The notes: generated by a model from the letters alone, not told the origin. Positions 9,401 through 17,809 are shown, counted from the stretch's first letter. The stretch: 64,000 bases of DNA from Saprospiraceae bacterium (GCA_027488135.1 JAIYCH010000062.1:42091-106090), one strand, 5' to 3'. A program made the numbers and translations.

Positions 9401-9426
9401 GGGACAAGAATCAGACTCCTTGTCCC
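9401..9426 (-). terminator. Hairpin with T-tract on the minus strand
   Basis: GGGACAAG (9401-9408) and CTTGTCCC (9419-9426) form a perfect 8-bp stem with a 10-base loop. Reading the minus strand, the stem is followed by TTTTTT, the form of an intrinsic terminator for leftward transcripts. On the plus strand it lies just after the phosphorylase stop but has no U-tract behind it. Confidence 0.6.
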
Positions 9427-9740
9427 GCTAAATGGTATGTTAGATAACCTCTCTCCGATGTATGTGCTATGATTAGTATAACAAATAATACTATAACGGG
9501 ATTAAAATGCTATTATTTTGGTTACAAAATGAGCATTTATAAAGAATATCTATATCTCGTTAATCATAAACAGTTCAAATATAGTAATCTATCCTTATAT
9601 ATAATTAATATATTAAAAAAATATTTCAATAATTTGATTATATACCATATAACAAAATGATATACAATGGTTTAAAAAATTTATCGAACCGAATAAATTT
9701 TTTAGGTATAATGGTAAAAAGGGGATGGAAAGGAGGAAAA
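9427..9740. other. AT-rich intergenic stretch with one long AT hairpin
   Basis: I see no gene here. The sequence is very AT-rich, and the 63-codon frame starting at 9469 has low-complexity composition and no family likeness. The only clear structure is a perfect 12-bp inverted repeat, TAAAAAATTTAT (9673-9684) and ATAAATTTTTTA (9693-9704), around an 8-base loop. It lies about 37 bases past the SRP RNA 3' end and may back up its termination. Confidence 0.5.
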
Positions 9741-9842
9741 AAAATAAGGTGAGCAACACAACGAGCGCTCAACTTCGTACCCTTGCTGCGTTTCCACCCT
9801 GGGGGATTAGAAGGAGCAGCACCAAGTGCGCCCACCGGACTG
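9741..9842 (-). ncRNA. ffs: Bacterial small signal recognition particle RNA
   Basis: On the minus strand the segment contains the conserved SRP domain IV: a GGAA tetraloop within CAGGGTGGAAACGC, followed by GCAGCAAGGGTA, the asymmetric loop that binds Ffh. The ends pair as a long stem, with GGTGGGC near the 5' end matching GCTCACC near the 3' end. A run of U residues follows, so the terminal stem can also act as terminator. The RNA would be about 100 nt, the usual size for the short form. Exact ends are estimated from pairing and the promoter. It acts with Ffh to target membrane proteins during translation. Confidence 0.88.
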
Positions 9843-9850
9843 CAAATATA
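9843..9850 (-). promoter_or_regulatory. -7 box of the SRP RNA promoter
   Basis: On the minus strand TATATTTG lies immediately before the predicted SRP RNA 5' end. It matches the Bacteroidota -7 consensus TAnnTTTG exactly. A well-spaced -33 box is not obvious. Confidence 0.65.
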
Positions 9851-9880
9851 ACTAATTTTTACAAAAAGTCACATCATATT

Positions 9881-10240
9881 TTATTTTTCTGGGGAAATGA
9901 CCTCTGTTTTTTCACCAAAATACTGAACGAACCGTTGCATTTCATTAGCCAGCGCTGCATTTTGCGAGGCTTTAAAATAGGTTTCTGAAAGTGCCCTCAG
10001 CGTTTGGAACATAAATCGATCCATTTCACTGACCATCATATCTTTTGTCCACAGGTCTATTTTAAGTGTTTCCTGGTGAACGCCATCAAACAGAGATAAC
10101 AAAATAGCTTTACACGTTTGATGTTCAGCGGTTCCATCATTTTTATCGGCGGTCCATAAAATATCGATTGGCACCTTGTTTTCATCAAGGCCTACTTTAA
10201 TACTTATTTCATTAGTGTGGGCAACTTTAGGGTTTTGCAT
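9881..10240 (-). CDS. gldC: Gliding motility protein GldC
   Basis: This 119-residue protein matches GldC in length and sequence: EISIKVGLDENKVPIDILWTA at the N-terminus, then DGTAEHQTCKAILLSLFDG, KIDLWTKDMMVSEMDRFMFQTL and a C-terminal NEMQRFVQYFGEK. GldC is a soluble protein found with GldB in Bacteroidota. It was first linked to gliding motility in Flavobacterium, and its biochemical role is unclear. gldB is not adjacent. The stop is 12 bases downstream of no other gene on this strand, so gldC ends its transcript near the SRP RNA; the upstream neighbour is the DUF4249 gene, 12 bases away and likely co-transcribed. Confidence 0.93.
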   Translation of the reverse strand: MQNPKVAHTNEISIKVGLDENKVPIDILWTADKNDGTAEHQTCKAILLSLFDGVHQETLKIDLWTKDMMVSEMDRFMFQTLRALSETYFKASQNAALANEMQRFVQYFGEKTEVISPEK

Positions 10241-10252
10241 AGACCGTTTATT

Positions 10253-11200
10253 TTATTGTTTTACAATGAGCTTATAGTTCTTTACATAGAGACCGCCCCA
10301 GACACCGAGCGCTCCCGACACATTGGTTTTTACTCGGGTATAGGTAGAAAAGGGACCTTGATTATTGATACTAAATTCGAGGGTATTCCAAAAATCGAAT
10401 AAAGATTGATCCATCGTTACCCATCTAATCGTTGTTTCCTTTCCTACAGGATAAAGGCCAAAAGTAGTAAAATTAAATGATTCACCATCGGCGCCAGGTC
10501 GGGGAAGATTGAGTTTAAAATTTTGCCCATTAAATAATCTATCATCAAAAAGGGAACCGCCCCCTGGCGTAATAAATGGTCCATCGCCCATTCTCACTTG
10601 ATACCTATAAAAATTCTGCTGTGTTTTAGGATCAGCTAATTTAGAGGTAAGCAATAAAAATGAATCTTGATTAGCCCCTGGATTCGAAATAAACCGAAGA
10701 GAATCTAACGGAACGGGAAGAGGGATAGTGGTTGAAGCAGTAATCTTTTTTCCTTCAGCAAGTATCTCAATTTGATACCTTTTACCTGCCTGTCCAGGCA
10801 TAGCCTGAGCTAGGTCTGCATAAAAGCAAACATTGGGAATGAAGCTATTATTTTCAACGTTAAATCCTAAAATTTTTGCCGCCTGCGCTTTTAAGTTAGC
10901 TGGTAAATCTTTAAAACAAACCTCTGTTAGAGAGATCTTTCGATCACCCTCTGTGAGGGTAACTTTTGCTCCTGAAACATAATTATTATTCAGCGTTTCT
11001 GTTGATATACTTGATAAAAAAGGGAGCGTTTTGGTAATCACCAAAAAGGCAGGATTAGCATTATCACCAGCCTCAATAAACCCTTCGACCACCATTTGTG
11101 GTTCTTGCTGTAAATTTTCTGGAATAAAAGGTTCTTCACAAGAAGATAACAAAAGAGAAAAAGGAAGTAAAAACTTCACTATGGGATACCTCATAATCAT
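10253..11200 (-). CDS. DUF4249-family lipoprotein
   Basis: This 315-residue protein starts with a lipoprotein signal (MIMRYPIVKFLLPFSLLLSSC, cysteine in SSCEEPF) and continues with PQMVVEGFIEAGDNANPAFLVITKTLPF, the N-terminal beta-domain characteristic of DUF4249. FYRYQVRMGDGPFITPGGG, DDRLFNGQNF and RWVTMDQSLFDFWNTLE are also family features. DUF4249 proteins are surface-type lipoproteins usually encoded beside a TonB-dependent receptor; here no receptor is adjacent, the nearest being at 25 kb. It sits between a copper-type ATPase and gldC on the same strand. Function is unknown. Confidence 0.88.
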   Translation of the reverse strand: MIMRYPIVKFLLPFSLLLSSCEEPFIPENLQQEPQMVVEGFIEAGDNANPAFLVITKTLPFLSSISTETLNNNYVSGAKVTLTEGDRKISLTEVCFKDLPANLKAQAAKILGFNVENNSFIPNVCFYADLAQAMPGQAGKRYQIEILAEGKKITASTTIPLPVPLDSLRFISNPGANQDSFLLLTSKLADPKTQQNFYRYQVRMGDGPFITPGGGSLFDDRLFNGQNFKLNLPRPGADGESFNFTTFGLYPVGKETTIRWVTMDQSLFDFWNTLEFSINNQGPFSTYTRVKTNVSGALGVWGGLYVKNYKLIVKQ

Positions 11201-11241
11201 TGATTAAATTTATAAGGCAACAATAAAAGGAAGGTAGAGGT

Positions 11242-13350
11242 TTAAAAAAGTTTCCTGTAATTAAGAAACAGGGCATTTCCAATAACGATAAGGTCAGAGA
11301 AAGCCATAAAAAGGGCTCCCCAGGTGGGGTTAAGGAAACCGCCCATTGCTAATGGGATGGCAATTATATTGTAGGAAAAAGCCCAAAATATACTGTTTTT
11401 CAGCGTATTAACCGTCAATTTTGAAATATCTATTGCCTCAAGTAATTTACTTAGGTTACCATTCATTAAAATCACCTGAGCCGATTGTACCGCCATTTGA
11501 GAGGCATTACTAATTGATATTCCTACTGACGCACGCGTAAGAGAAGGGGCATCATTTACCCCATCACCAATCATTGCGGTAATATTTTCGTTGGAATATC
11601 GGGAGATAATATCTAATTTTTCAGCGGGTAATTTACTTGCGTAATAATGATCGATACCCAGTAAGCTGGCGACTTTTTTAGTTTTACTTTCATTATCTCC
11701 GGAGAGAATCAAGGTTGAAATATTTCTTACCTTAAGGCCACTAATTACCGCAGCAGCTTCCGGACGTACCTTGTCTGAAATGATAAAAGAAGCCCTGATT
11801 TCATTATTTATAAGTAAAAAAAGATCGGCATCGGGCTTATTTGGTTTACCCAGCGGCCAATTTCCGAGAAAATATACATTTCCATTATCATCAATACCGC
11901 TGACTCCGACGCCTTTATCTTCCCAAACTTTAGAAAAAACGGGTAATTCATCGGGGTTATTGAAAGGTTCAAAGGAAGTAAGAATGGATTTAGCAATAGG
12001 ATGAGCAGAAATTTTTTCCAAATGATAGCAAAGTGCTTTCACATAAGCGGCATCATCTGGAAGCGTATTAAGAGGTTCTGAAATGGTAAATTCTCCGGTG
12101 GTCAAGGTACCTGTTTTATCAAAAACCATGGTTTTCAGGTTACCCAAAGCCTCCAGGGTGGCACCCCCTTTTATGATTACCCCACTTTTTGCCAATCGAC
12201 CTACCCCAACCATTACAGCCGTTGGCGTTGCAAGACCCAAGGCACATGGGCAGGAAATAACGAGTACGGCAATAGCCCTGAGCAGAGCATCCTGATAAGA
12301 AATATCAAATAAAAAGGCGGCTACTAAAAAGGTACCTAACGATAGAAGCAAGACAACGGGCACAAAAATGGCGCTCATTTTATCGGCAAAGCGTTGCAAA
12401 GCAGGCTTATCATTCCTTGCCATTTTTACCAGCGCAATCATATTACCCACCACAGCATCTCTTCCTTTTGCCTTAACTTTACCCACCAAAATTCCATCGA
12501 ATAATCTGGTTCCGCCAATAGCCAACTCCCCTATTTTTTTAAGCACAGGCATAGATTCACCGGTAATTAGCGACTCATCCAAAAGGACCTCTCCGGAGGT
12601 AATAATCACATCGGCGGGAACTATTTCGCCCGCAGAAACCAGTAATAAATCGTTTAAATTAACCTGAGAGGCATCTACATCTTCTATACGACCGTCGGGT
12701 AACTGTCTTCTTGCCGACCCTTTTTGCAAATTTGCCAAAGACTTTATAGCCGAGGTAGTTTGATTTACCGCTTTTTTCTCCAGCCAGTTCCCTAATAAAA
12801 CCAGCGTAAAAATACCTGATGCCGTTTCGAAAAAGTTTAGGTTCTCATCCATTTTAATCAGACCAACAACACTATAAATGGTGGCTGCAGCACCTCCTGT
12901 AAAAATAAGAACATCCATATTGGGAACTCTTAATTTCAACGATTGAAAAGCAGAATTTCCAAAGTGGAATAAACCTATACTCATAGCAGGTAAGGCTAGA
13001 AAAAAGGAAATCCAGATATTATGCATAAATGGATAGTGAATGTCGAAGGCCATAAGCACATGAAAAAACAATAAGGGAGAGGTAAAAACCAAACTAATCC
13101 ACAATTTGACTGATGCACTCTTTAATGAATTATCTGATGCTTTACTTACGGTATAACCTAGTTTGCCAATGCCCTTTTTGACCTCTTCTACTGTCATGGA
13201 AGCATTAGATATAACAAACTGAGCTTCACCCGTTTGAAAATCTACACTAACCTCTTCCAGCCCTTTTTTTTCAAGAAAACGAGTGATACCTACTGCACAT
13301 TGAGCACAATCCATCCCTTCAATTTTCAGTTCAATGCATTTTGACTCCAA
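11242..13350 (-). CDS. Heavy-metal (copper-type) P1B ATPase
   Basis: This 702-residue pump has one N-terminal HMA domain with GMDCAQC (residues 12-18), a paired helix region, the phosphatase-loop TGESMPV, the metal-site ISCPCALGLATP, the phosphorylated aspartate in DKTGTLTTG, the HP motif in EKISAHPIAKSI, and the hinge MIGDGVNDAPSL. CPC with a YN pair in the next helix (FSYNIIAIP) points to Cu+ export. The last helix reads MAFSDLIVIGNAL, keeping the Met and first Ser but not the SS pair of classical CopA, so specificity is less certain. It could detoxify copper or supply it to the oxidase encoded at 45-52 kb. Confidence 0.9.
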   Translation of the reverse strand: MESKCIELKIEGMDCAQCAVGITRFLEKKGLEEVSVDFQTGEAQFVISNASMTVEEVKKGIGKLGYTVSKASDNSLKSASVKLWISLVFTSPLLFFHVLMAFDIHYPFMHNIWISFFLALPAMSIGLFHFGNSAFQSLKLRVPNMDVLIFTGGAAATIYSVVGLIKMDENLNFFETASGIFTLVLLGNWLEKKAVNQTTSAIKSLANLQKGSARRQLPDGRIEDVDASQVNLNDLLLVSAGEIVPADVIITSGEVLLDESLITGESMPVLKKIGELAIGGTRLFDGILVGKVKAKGRDAVVGNMIALVKMARNDKPALQRFADKMSAIFVPVVLLLSLGTFLVAAFLFDISYQDALLRAIAVLVISCPCALGLATPTAVMVGVGRLAKSGVIIKGGATLEALGNLKTMVFDKTGTLTTGEFTISEPLNTLPDDAAYVKALCYHLEKISAHPIAKSILTSFEPFNNPDELPVFSKVWEDKGVGVSGIDDNGNVYFLGNWPLGKPNKPDADLFLLINNEIRASFIISDKVRPEAAAVISGLKVRNISTLILSGDNESKTKKVASLLGIDHYYASKLPAEKLDIISRYSNENITAMIGDGVNDAPSLTRASVGISISNASQMAVQSAQVILMNGNLSKLLEAIDISKLTVNTLKNSIFWAFSYNIIAIPLAMGGFLNPTWGALFMAFSDLIVIGNALFLNYRKLF

Positions 13351-13442
13351 GGTTCTGTATTTTTCGTTAAAACAAATCTACCTATTTAAAGGTTGACCCA
13401 ATTATTACTTTAAAAATAGTAAAAAGTGGCGGTCAAATCATT

Positions 13443-13450
13443 TATATTTG
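13443..13450 (+). promoter_or_regulatory. -7 box upstream of accC
   Basis: TATATTTG, an exact TAnnTTTG match, ends 18 bases before the accC ATG in the 118-base gap that divides accC from the divergent metal ATPase gene. A convincing -33 element is not visible at the usual spacing. Confidence 0.55.
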
Positions 13451-13468
13451 AGCACATAAGTAGTTAAA

Positions 13469-14911
13469 ATGGAAAAAATATTAGTTGCCAATCGGGGAGA
13501 AATTGCTCTTAGAATTATAAGAACCATTAAAAAATTAGGTAAAAAGGCAGTGGCCGTTTACTCGGAAGCTGACATAAATAGTTTACATGTCAAATATGCA
13601 GATGAAGCCTATTGTATTGGACCGGCTTCTTCCTCTTCTTCCTATTTAAGGGGAGATATCATCATTGAAACAGCTCTAAAGGCTGGCGTAGATGGTATAC
13701 ATCCGGGTTACGGATTTTTAAGTGAAAACGCAGACTTTGCTTTTCAGGTCGCGGAAGCAGGTATTATATTTATTGGACCAACGGCAGAAAGTATCGATTT
13801 GATGGGCAACAAAATTGCTGCCAGAGAAACGGTAAGAAAGCAGGGGGTTCCGCTGGTTCCTGGTAATAAGAATACCTTAACCTCCATTGACCAGGCCAGA
13901 ATCATTGCTGCTGACATAGGTTTTCCCATTTTAATAAAAGCGGCTGCAGGGGGTGGGGGCAAAGGAATGAGAAAGGTTATGTTTATGGAAGAGCTTGAAA
14001 GCCAAATGGAAAGAGCTCAAAGTGAAGCTTTAGCTTCTTTTGGTGATGATGCCGTTTTTGTTGAAAAATATGTAAGCTCTCCCCGTCATATTGAATTTCA
14101 GATTATGGCTGATCATCATGGAAATGTTGTTCACCTTTTTGAAAGAGAGTGCAGTATTCAAAGAAGGCATCAAAAACTTATTGAAGAAGCTCCCAGTGTA
14201 GTTTTATCAGAAAAATTACGGGAAGAAATGGGAAATGCGGCGGTGCAGGTAGCTAAAAGTTGCCAATACCGGGGAGCAGGTACCATAGAATTTATTGTGG
14301 ATGAAAATCTACAGTTTTATTTCTTAGAAATGAATACCCGGTTACAAGTAGAACATCCGGTTACTGAACTCATTACTGGTCTCGATTTGGTGGCTTTACA
14401 AATAGCCGTTGCAGAGGGAGAAAAGTTACCATTTACCCAAGAGGAAGTATCTATGAAAGGTCATGCCGTTGAACTAAGGATTTGCGCCGAAGATCCATTT
14501 AATCAATTTTTGCCATGTACGGGTGTCCTAAAAACCTATAGCCCGCCCGTGATGGAAAACGTGCGACTCGATGATGCCTTTATAGCTGGAATGGAGGTTT
14601 CCATCTTTTATGATCCTTTAATTGGCAAATTAATAGCCTTTGGTGATAACCGAAATGCTGCCATAAAAACTCTTTTAGAAGCAATAAAGCAATTCGACAT
14701 AACAGGTATCGAGACTACCCTTCCCTTTGGAAAGTTTGTCTGCGAACACCAAAATTTTATTTCAGGTGAATTTGACACCCATTTTATCGAAAAATATTTT
14801 ACCCAGGAACTAATCAAGGAAACCTACGCGGAGGACGCATTATTGGCAAGTAAAATAGCATTAAACTTATTTTTACAAGACAAAGAAAAGGTGAAATTTA
14901 TAGGTGCTTAA
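13469..14911 (+). CDS. accC: Biotin carboxylase
   Basis: This 480-residue biotin carboxylase begins with the hallmark KILVANRGEIALRIIR. It has the ATP-grasp features AAAGGGGKGMR (residues about 163-173), VEKYVSSPRHIEFQIMAD, FERECSIQRRHQK, FLEMNTRLQVEHPVTE and the C-terminal LRICAEDP. The enzyme carboxylates biotin on a carrier protein using ATP and bicarbonate. It is slightly longer than the usual 450 residues for AccC. No biotin carrier protein or carboxyltransferase gene is adjacent, so it could serve acetyl-CoA carboxylase or another acyl-CoA carboxylase such as methylcrotonyl-CoA carboxylase, which would pair with the HMG-CoA lyase at 5 kb. Its end overlaps the convergent small gene by 14 bases. 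Confidence 0.93.
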   Translation: MEKILVANRGEIALRIIRTIKKLGKKAVAVYSEADINSLHVKYADEAYCIGPASSSSSYLRGDIIIETALKAGVDGIHPGYGFLSENADFAFQVAEAGIIFIGPTAESIDLMGNKIAARETVRKQGVPLVPGNKNTLTSIDQARIIAADIGFPILIKAAAGGGGKGMRKVMFMEELESQMERAQSEALASFGDDAVFVEKYVSSPRHIEFQIMADHHGNVVHLFERECSIQRRHQKLIEEAPSVVLSEKLREEMGNAAVQVAKSCQYRGAGTIEFIVDENLQFYFLEMNTRLQVEHPVTELITGLDLVALQIAVAEGEKLPFTQEEVSMKGHAVELRICAEDPFNQFLPCTGVLKTYSPPVMENVRLDDAFIAGMEVSIFYDPLIGKLIAFGDNRNAAIKTLLEAIKQFDITGIETTLPFGKFVCEHQNFISGEFDTHFIEKYFTQELIKETYAEDALLASKIALNLFLQDKEKVKFIGA

Positions 14912-15134
14912 TGTCACCAATCATCACGGGAGTGCCCCAATTTACCAGGGAAAAAATATTTTCGTCCACGGCAAATGAAACCACGACTTCTATGTTACCC
15001 TGAGAAATCCAGTCATCTTCAAGGTTCAAGGGTAACCATTGATTTCCGTTTTTATCGGTCATTCCCCAGAAACCACCTTCGAAATCATAGTAACTGAGAT
15101 GAACCGATACATTACTATACACTTTTTTTGACAT
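14898..15134 (-). CDS. Small beta-rich protein next to an S24-type regulator
   Basis: This 78-residue protein has the pattern YYDFEGGFWGM, then QWLPLNL, and near the end NWGTPVMIGDI. This EGGF-G / P-NL / WGTP arrangement recalls a short beta-barrel domain of unknown function that recurs in many bacteria and archaea; that is from memory and not a database result. It starts six bases after the stop of the S24-type gene on the same strand, so the two are co-transcribed, and it overlaps the 3' end of accC. There is no signal peptide, so a cytoplasmic location is likely. Confidence 0.65.
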   Translation of the reverse strand: MSKKVYSNVSVHLSYYDFEGGFWGMTDKNGNQWLPLNLEDDWISQGNIEVVVSFAVDENIFSLVNWGTPVMIGDIKHL

Positions 15135-15140
15135 ATCCTT

Positions 15141-15929
15141 TTATACTAAAGCATTGGAAGAATTAAAAAGCAACTGTCTGATATCCTTTATTTCTGATAA
15201 TAAAGCATTTAACGTCATATTTTCATTTTCGATATTTCTGGTAATTTTTAATCTTACCTCCCAAAATTCAAGTATTTCTGCTAGCTTTATGGGTGTAATC
15301 TTTTCCTCTTTATAACCCAAATAAAGGTTTACGTACCCCTTAGACAGTGAATTTAGATCAATTTTATGAATGAGGATATTATTTTTAGTAACAACCACAT
15401 AAAATTTATCATTAGAAATGGATTTAACGCCCGACGCTGGATCTAATTTTTCAGCAATGAGGACATCACCTGGTAAAAAAGAGGGATAGCCACTATCCGT
15501 TTGCACTTCAAAAGCACGAAGGTTATGACCCTTCAAATGAGCACCCGGAAGTTTCAAACATTCCAATGAAGCTAAAAACTGACTATTTCTTCTTTCAGAG
15601 GCATATTTTTTTCCTATCATTTGAGGAACAAAATAGATAACATCCGAGTCAACAGGAGCATCTACAAAACTTTTTGATGGAAGCCATTCCTCGGGTTGAG
15701 AAAAATGACTGCCTTTTCCTGTTAATAAAAAGACCGGGTTCATTTCATATTTTTCTACCCCCTTTCTGAGGAGTTCCAAGGTAACATCTCTTCTACCCTT
15801 TAGTATTTCGCTGAGCGACTGAGGAAGGTAGTCCAGCGTCAGGGCGAACTGCCGACTCGAACGTACCTTTCTTAGACGTTTAAGTTCATCATGACAAAAG
15901 ATGAACCTATCTGTGACCATTGTATTCAT
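15141..15929 (-). CDS. S24/LexA-fold transcriptional regulator
   Basis: This 262-residue protein has an N-terminal helix-turn-helix region (about residues 10-65, containing SRQFALTLDYLPQSLSEILKG) and a C-terminal LexA/CI-type peptidase S24 fold with TDSGYPSFLPGDVLIAEKL near residue 145. The serine of the DSM-like motif is kept. In the segment that normally carries the general-base lysine the sequence is ILIHKI, so the lysine may be shifted or lost, and self-cleavage is uncertain. The last 40 residues look like a helix (NIENENMTLNALLSEIKDIRQLL). Its promoter region carries an inverted repeat over the -7 box, suggesting autoregulation. It resembles Bacteroidota repressor-like proteins rather than LexA itself. 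Confidence 0.8.
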   Translation of the reverse strand: MNTMVTDRFIFCHDELKRLRKVRSSRQFALTLDYLPQSLSEILKGRRDVTLELLRKGVEKYEMNPVFLLTGKGSHFSQPEEWLPSKSFVDAPVDSDVIYFVPQMIGKKYASERRNSQFLASLECLKLPGAHLKGHNLRAFEVQTDSGYPSFLPGDVLIAEKLDPASGVKSISNDKFYVVVTKNNILIHKIDLNSLSKGYVNLYLGYKEEKITPIKLAEILEFWEVRLKITRNIENENMTLNALLSEIKDIRQLLFNSSNALV

Positions 15930-15950
15930 GTAGTTTTCTCGTTTTCCTAC

Positions 15951-15969
15951 ACAAATATAACTTATTTGT
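15951..15969 (-). promoter_or_regulatory. -7 box with overlapping inverted repeat before the S24-type gene
   Basis: ACAAATA (15951-15957) and TATTTGT (15963-15969) form a perfect 7-bp inverted repeat. The minus-strand -7 box TATATTTG (15959-15952) lies inside it, about 23 bases before the S24-type gene's ATG. The geometry suits an operator bound by a dimeric repressor, possibly the gene's own product. Confidence 0.5.
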
Positions 15970-16031
15970 AAACTATTTAATGCTATTATTCAACATAATT
16001 TACATTAAATTTTATTTATATGTAATTTAAT

Positions 16032-16802
16032 TCAACTATTAACTGCTGCTGAAATAATCTGGAGAAAATCATTAGCCTGCAAGCTTGCGCCCCCTACCAG
16101 ACCGCCATCTACATCGGGCATAGAAAACAAAGCGGCAGCATTAGCAGCATTTACACTCCCTCCGTAAAGAATGATTAATTTCTCAGCGACGGCCGCACCA
16201 TATTTTTTTTCAAAGAAATGGCGAATAACCTCATGCATTTCCTGAGCTTGTTCAGCACTTGCTGTACGACCTGTGCCTATAGCCCAGATAGGTTCGTAGG
16301 CAAACACCACCTTGGCTACTTCTTCGGCATTGAGATGAAAAATACTTTCTTCTAATTGATTGGTAACGAATGCATTTTGTTGATTATCCTCTCTGACCGA
16401 CAGTGGCTCACCGCAACAAAATATAGGCGTCAAGCCATGACTCAGTACCTTAGAAACTTTTTCACTCAAAAATTTATTGGATTCATTAAAGTATTCTCTG
16501 CGTTCAGAATGACCGAGGACCACCTGTTTAATATCCATACTTTTAAGCATAGCAGCGGAAATTTCACCAGTGAAAGCACCTTTATCCTCTGAATGGCAAT
16601 TTTGAGCAGCCAACTGGATTAAACCATTTTTGTTTACCAGAGGTTTGAGCGCATCTAAATAAACGGCAGGTACACATAAAGTAACAGACGTACCATTCAA
16701 CCCAGGTAAATTTGTTACCAGATTATTAGTCAATTCGATCGCAGAAGAATAATCCAGATTCATTTTCCAGTTTCCGGCTACCCACTTATTTCTTTTTCCC
16801 AT
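16032..16802 (-). CDS. tpiA: Triosephosphate isomerase
   Basis: This 256-residue enzyme interconverts dihydroxyacetone phosphate and glyceraldehyde 3-phosphate in glycolysis and gluconeogenesis. The active-site lysine lies in AGNWKMN at residues 9-15, the catalytic histidine in VVLGHSERREYF, and the catalytic glutamate in VFAYEPIWAIGTG. The phosphate-binding ILYGGSVN and DGGLVGGASL follow. Length and motif order are normal. It is a single-gene unit divergent from the DUF72 gene; about 100 bases of AT-rich sequence separate it from the S24-type gene. Confidence 0.98.
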   Translation of the reverse strand: MGKRNKWVAGNWKMNLDYSSAIELTNNLVTNLPGLNGTSVTLCVPAVYLDALKPLVNKNGLIQLAAQNCHSEDKGAFTGEISAAMLKSMDIKQVVLGHSERREYFNESNKFLSEKVSKVLSHGLTPIFCCGEPLSVREDNQQNAFVTNQLEESIFHLNAEEVAKVVFAYEPIWAIGTGRTASAEQAQEMHEVIRHFFEKKYGAAVAEKLIILYGGSVNAANAAALFSMPDVDGGLVGGASLQANDFLQIISAAVNS

Positions 16803-16906
16803 AGAACATACATTTTTATAGTGATAAAACTTTTTTTTCGATGTGCGAAGGTAATGGGGAAAGAATATAAAAACAAAACTAATTTTACAAAAACAAAATC
16901 AATTAG

Positions 16907-17809
16907 ATGGAATTTGGAAAGGTAGCCCAACTTGATAATATTTTATGGAATTTACCCCCAAAACCAAATATAGGGGCCGTTAAAAATTCAAAACCTATTC
17001 ATTTTCATATTGGAACTACTGGATGGGCTGAAAAGGAATGGGTGGGAAGTATTTATCCTAAAGGAACAAAACCAGCTGATTACCTATGTCAATATGCTAA
17101 GGTTTTTGACACCATAGAATTAAACACTACGCATTACCAGATACCTGATCCCTTAAAAATAGAAAGATGGTATGATGCAAGTGCGTCTGATTTCAAATTT
17201 AGCCCAAAGTTACCAAGAGCCATCAGCCACCATAAAGGATTGGGCAATGGGACTGAAAATGTGCTTTTATTTTGTCAATCTATTTCAGGCTTAAAAGAAA
17301 AACTAGGACCCTGTTTTCTTCAACTTCCTCCCTATTTTAGTCCTGATAACCTAGACATTTTAGAAACATTTTTTAAGGTATGGCCAAAAGAAATAGCTTT
17401 ACACATTGAATTTCGCCATGAGGACTGGTATTTACCACCCATTATGGATAAACTTAGCGAACTTTTGACAGTTCATCAAAAAGGGATAGTCATGACCGAT
17501 GTTGCTGGAAGAAGAGATGTGTTGACCATTGGCGCTACTACCAACGTTATATTTGTCAGATTTGTTGGAAATACAGGACATCCCAGCGATGGAGAAAGAT
17601 TAAAACAGTGGGTAATTACTTTGAGTGAATGGGTTGATTCGGGCATTCAGGAAATATATTTTTTCCTACATCAACCGCAAGCGAAAGCTATTCTTCCTAT
17701 GTACGAATTTATTAAGGGTCTTCAAACAGCCAAAGGGAATTTTCTAAACATGCGAGAACTAAAACCAGCTAATGAAGAACCTGCAGCGAGGCAATTAAAA
17801 TTATTTTAA
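16907..17809 (+). CDS. DUF72 (YecE-like) protein
   Basis: This 300-residue protein has the DUF72 N-terminal pattern HIGTTGWAEKEWVGSIYPKG, followed by VFDTIELNTTHYQIPD and FKFSPKLPRAISH, and later LQLPPYFSPDN and IEFRHEDWY. DUF72 proteins adopt a TIM-barrel fold and occur very widely; their function is not established. The N-terminal 30 residues precede the conserved core and may be an extension. It is followed at a short distance by polyphosphate kinase on the same strand, so the two may be co-transcribed. Confidence 0.9.
   Translation: MEFGKVAQLDNILWNLPPKPNIGAVKNSKPIHFHIGTTGWAEKEWVGSIYPKGTKPADYLCQYAKVFDTIELNTTHYQIPDPLKIERWYDASASDFKFSPKLPRAISHHKGLGNGTENVLLFCQSISGLKEKLGPCFLQLPPYFSPDNLDILETFFKVWPKEIALHIEFRHEDWYLPPIMDKLSELLTVHQKGIVMTDVAGRRDVLTIGATTNVIFVRFVGNTGHPSDGERLKQWVITLSEWVDSGIQEIYFFLHQPQAKAILPMYEFIKGLQTAKGNFLNMRELKPANEEPAARQLKLF

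Noticed and set aside
9469..9660. 63-codon open frame in the AT-rich gap
   Set aside because: Low complexity, rich in Ile/Tyr/Asn/Lys as random AT-rich sequence, no start context or family likeness.
9638..9835. Open frames across the SRP RNA region
   Set aside because: They overlap the conserved SRP RNA fold and show no protein-like features.
11200..11242. Riboswitch or metal-responsive leader at the ATPase/DUF4249 junction
   Set aside because: The gap is only 41 bases and shows no stable structure.
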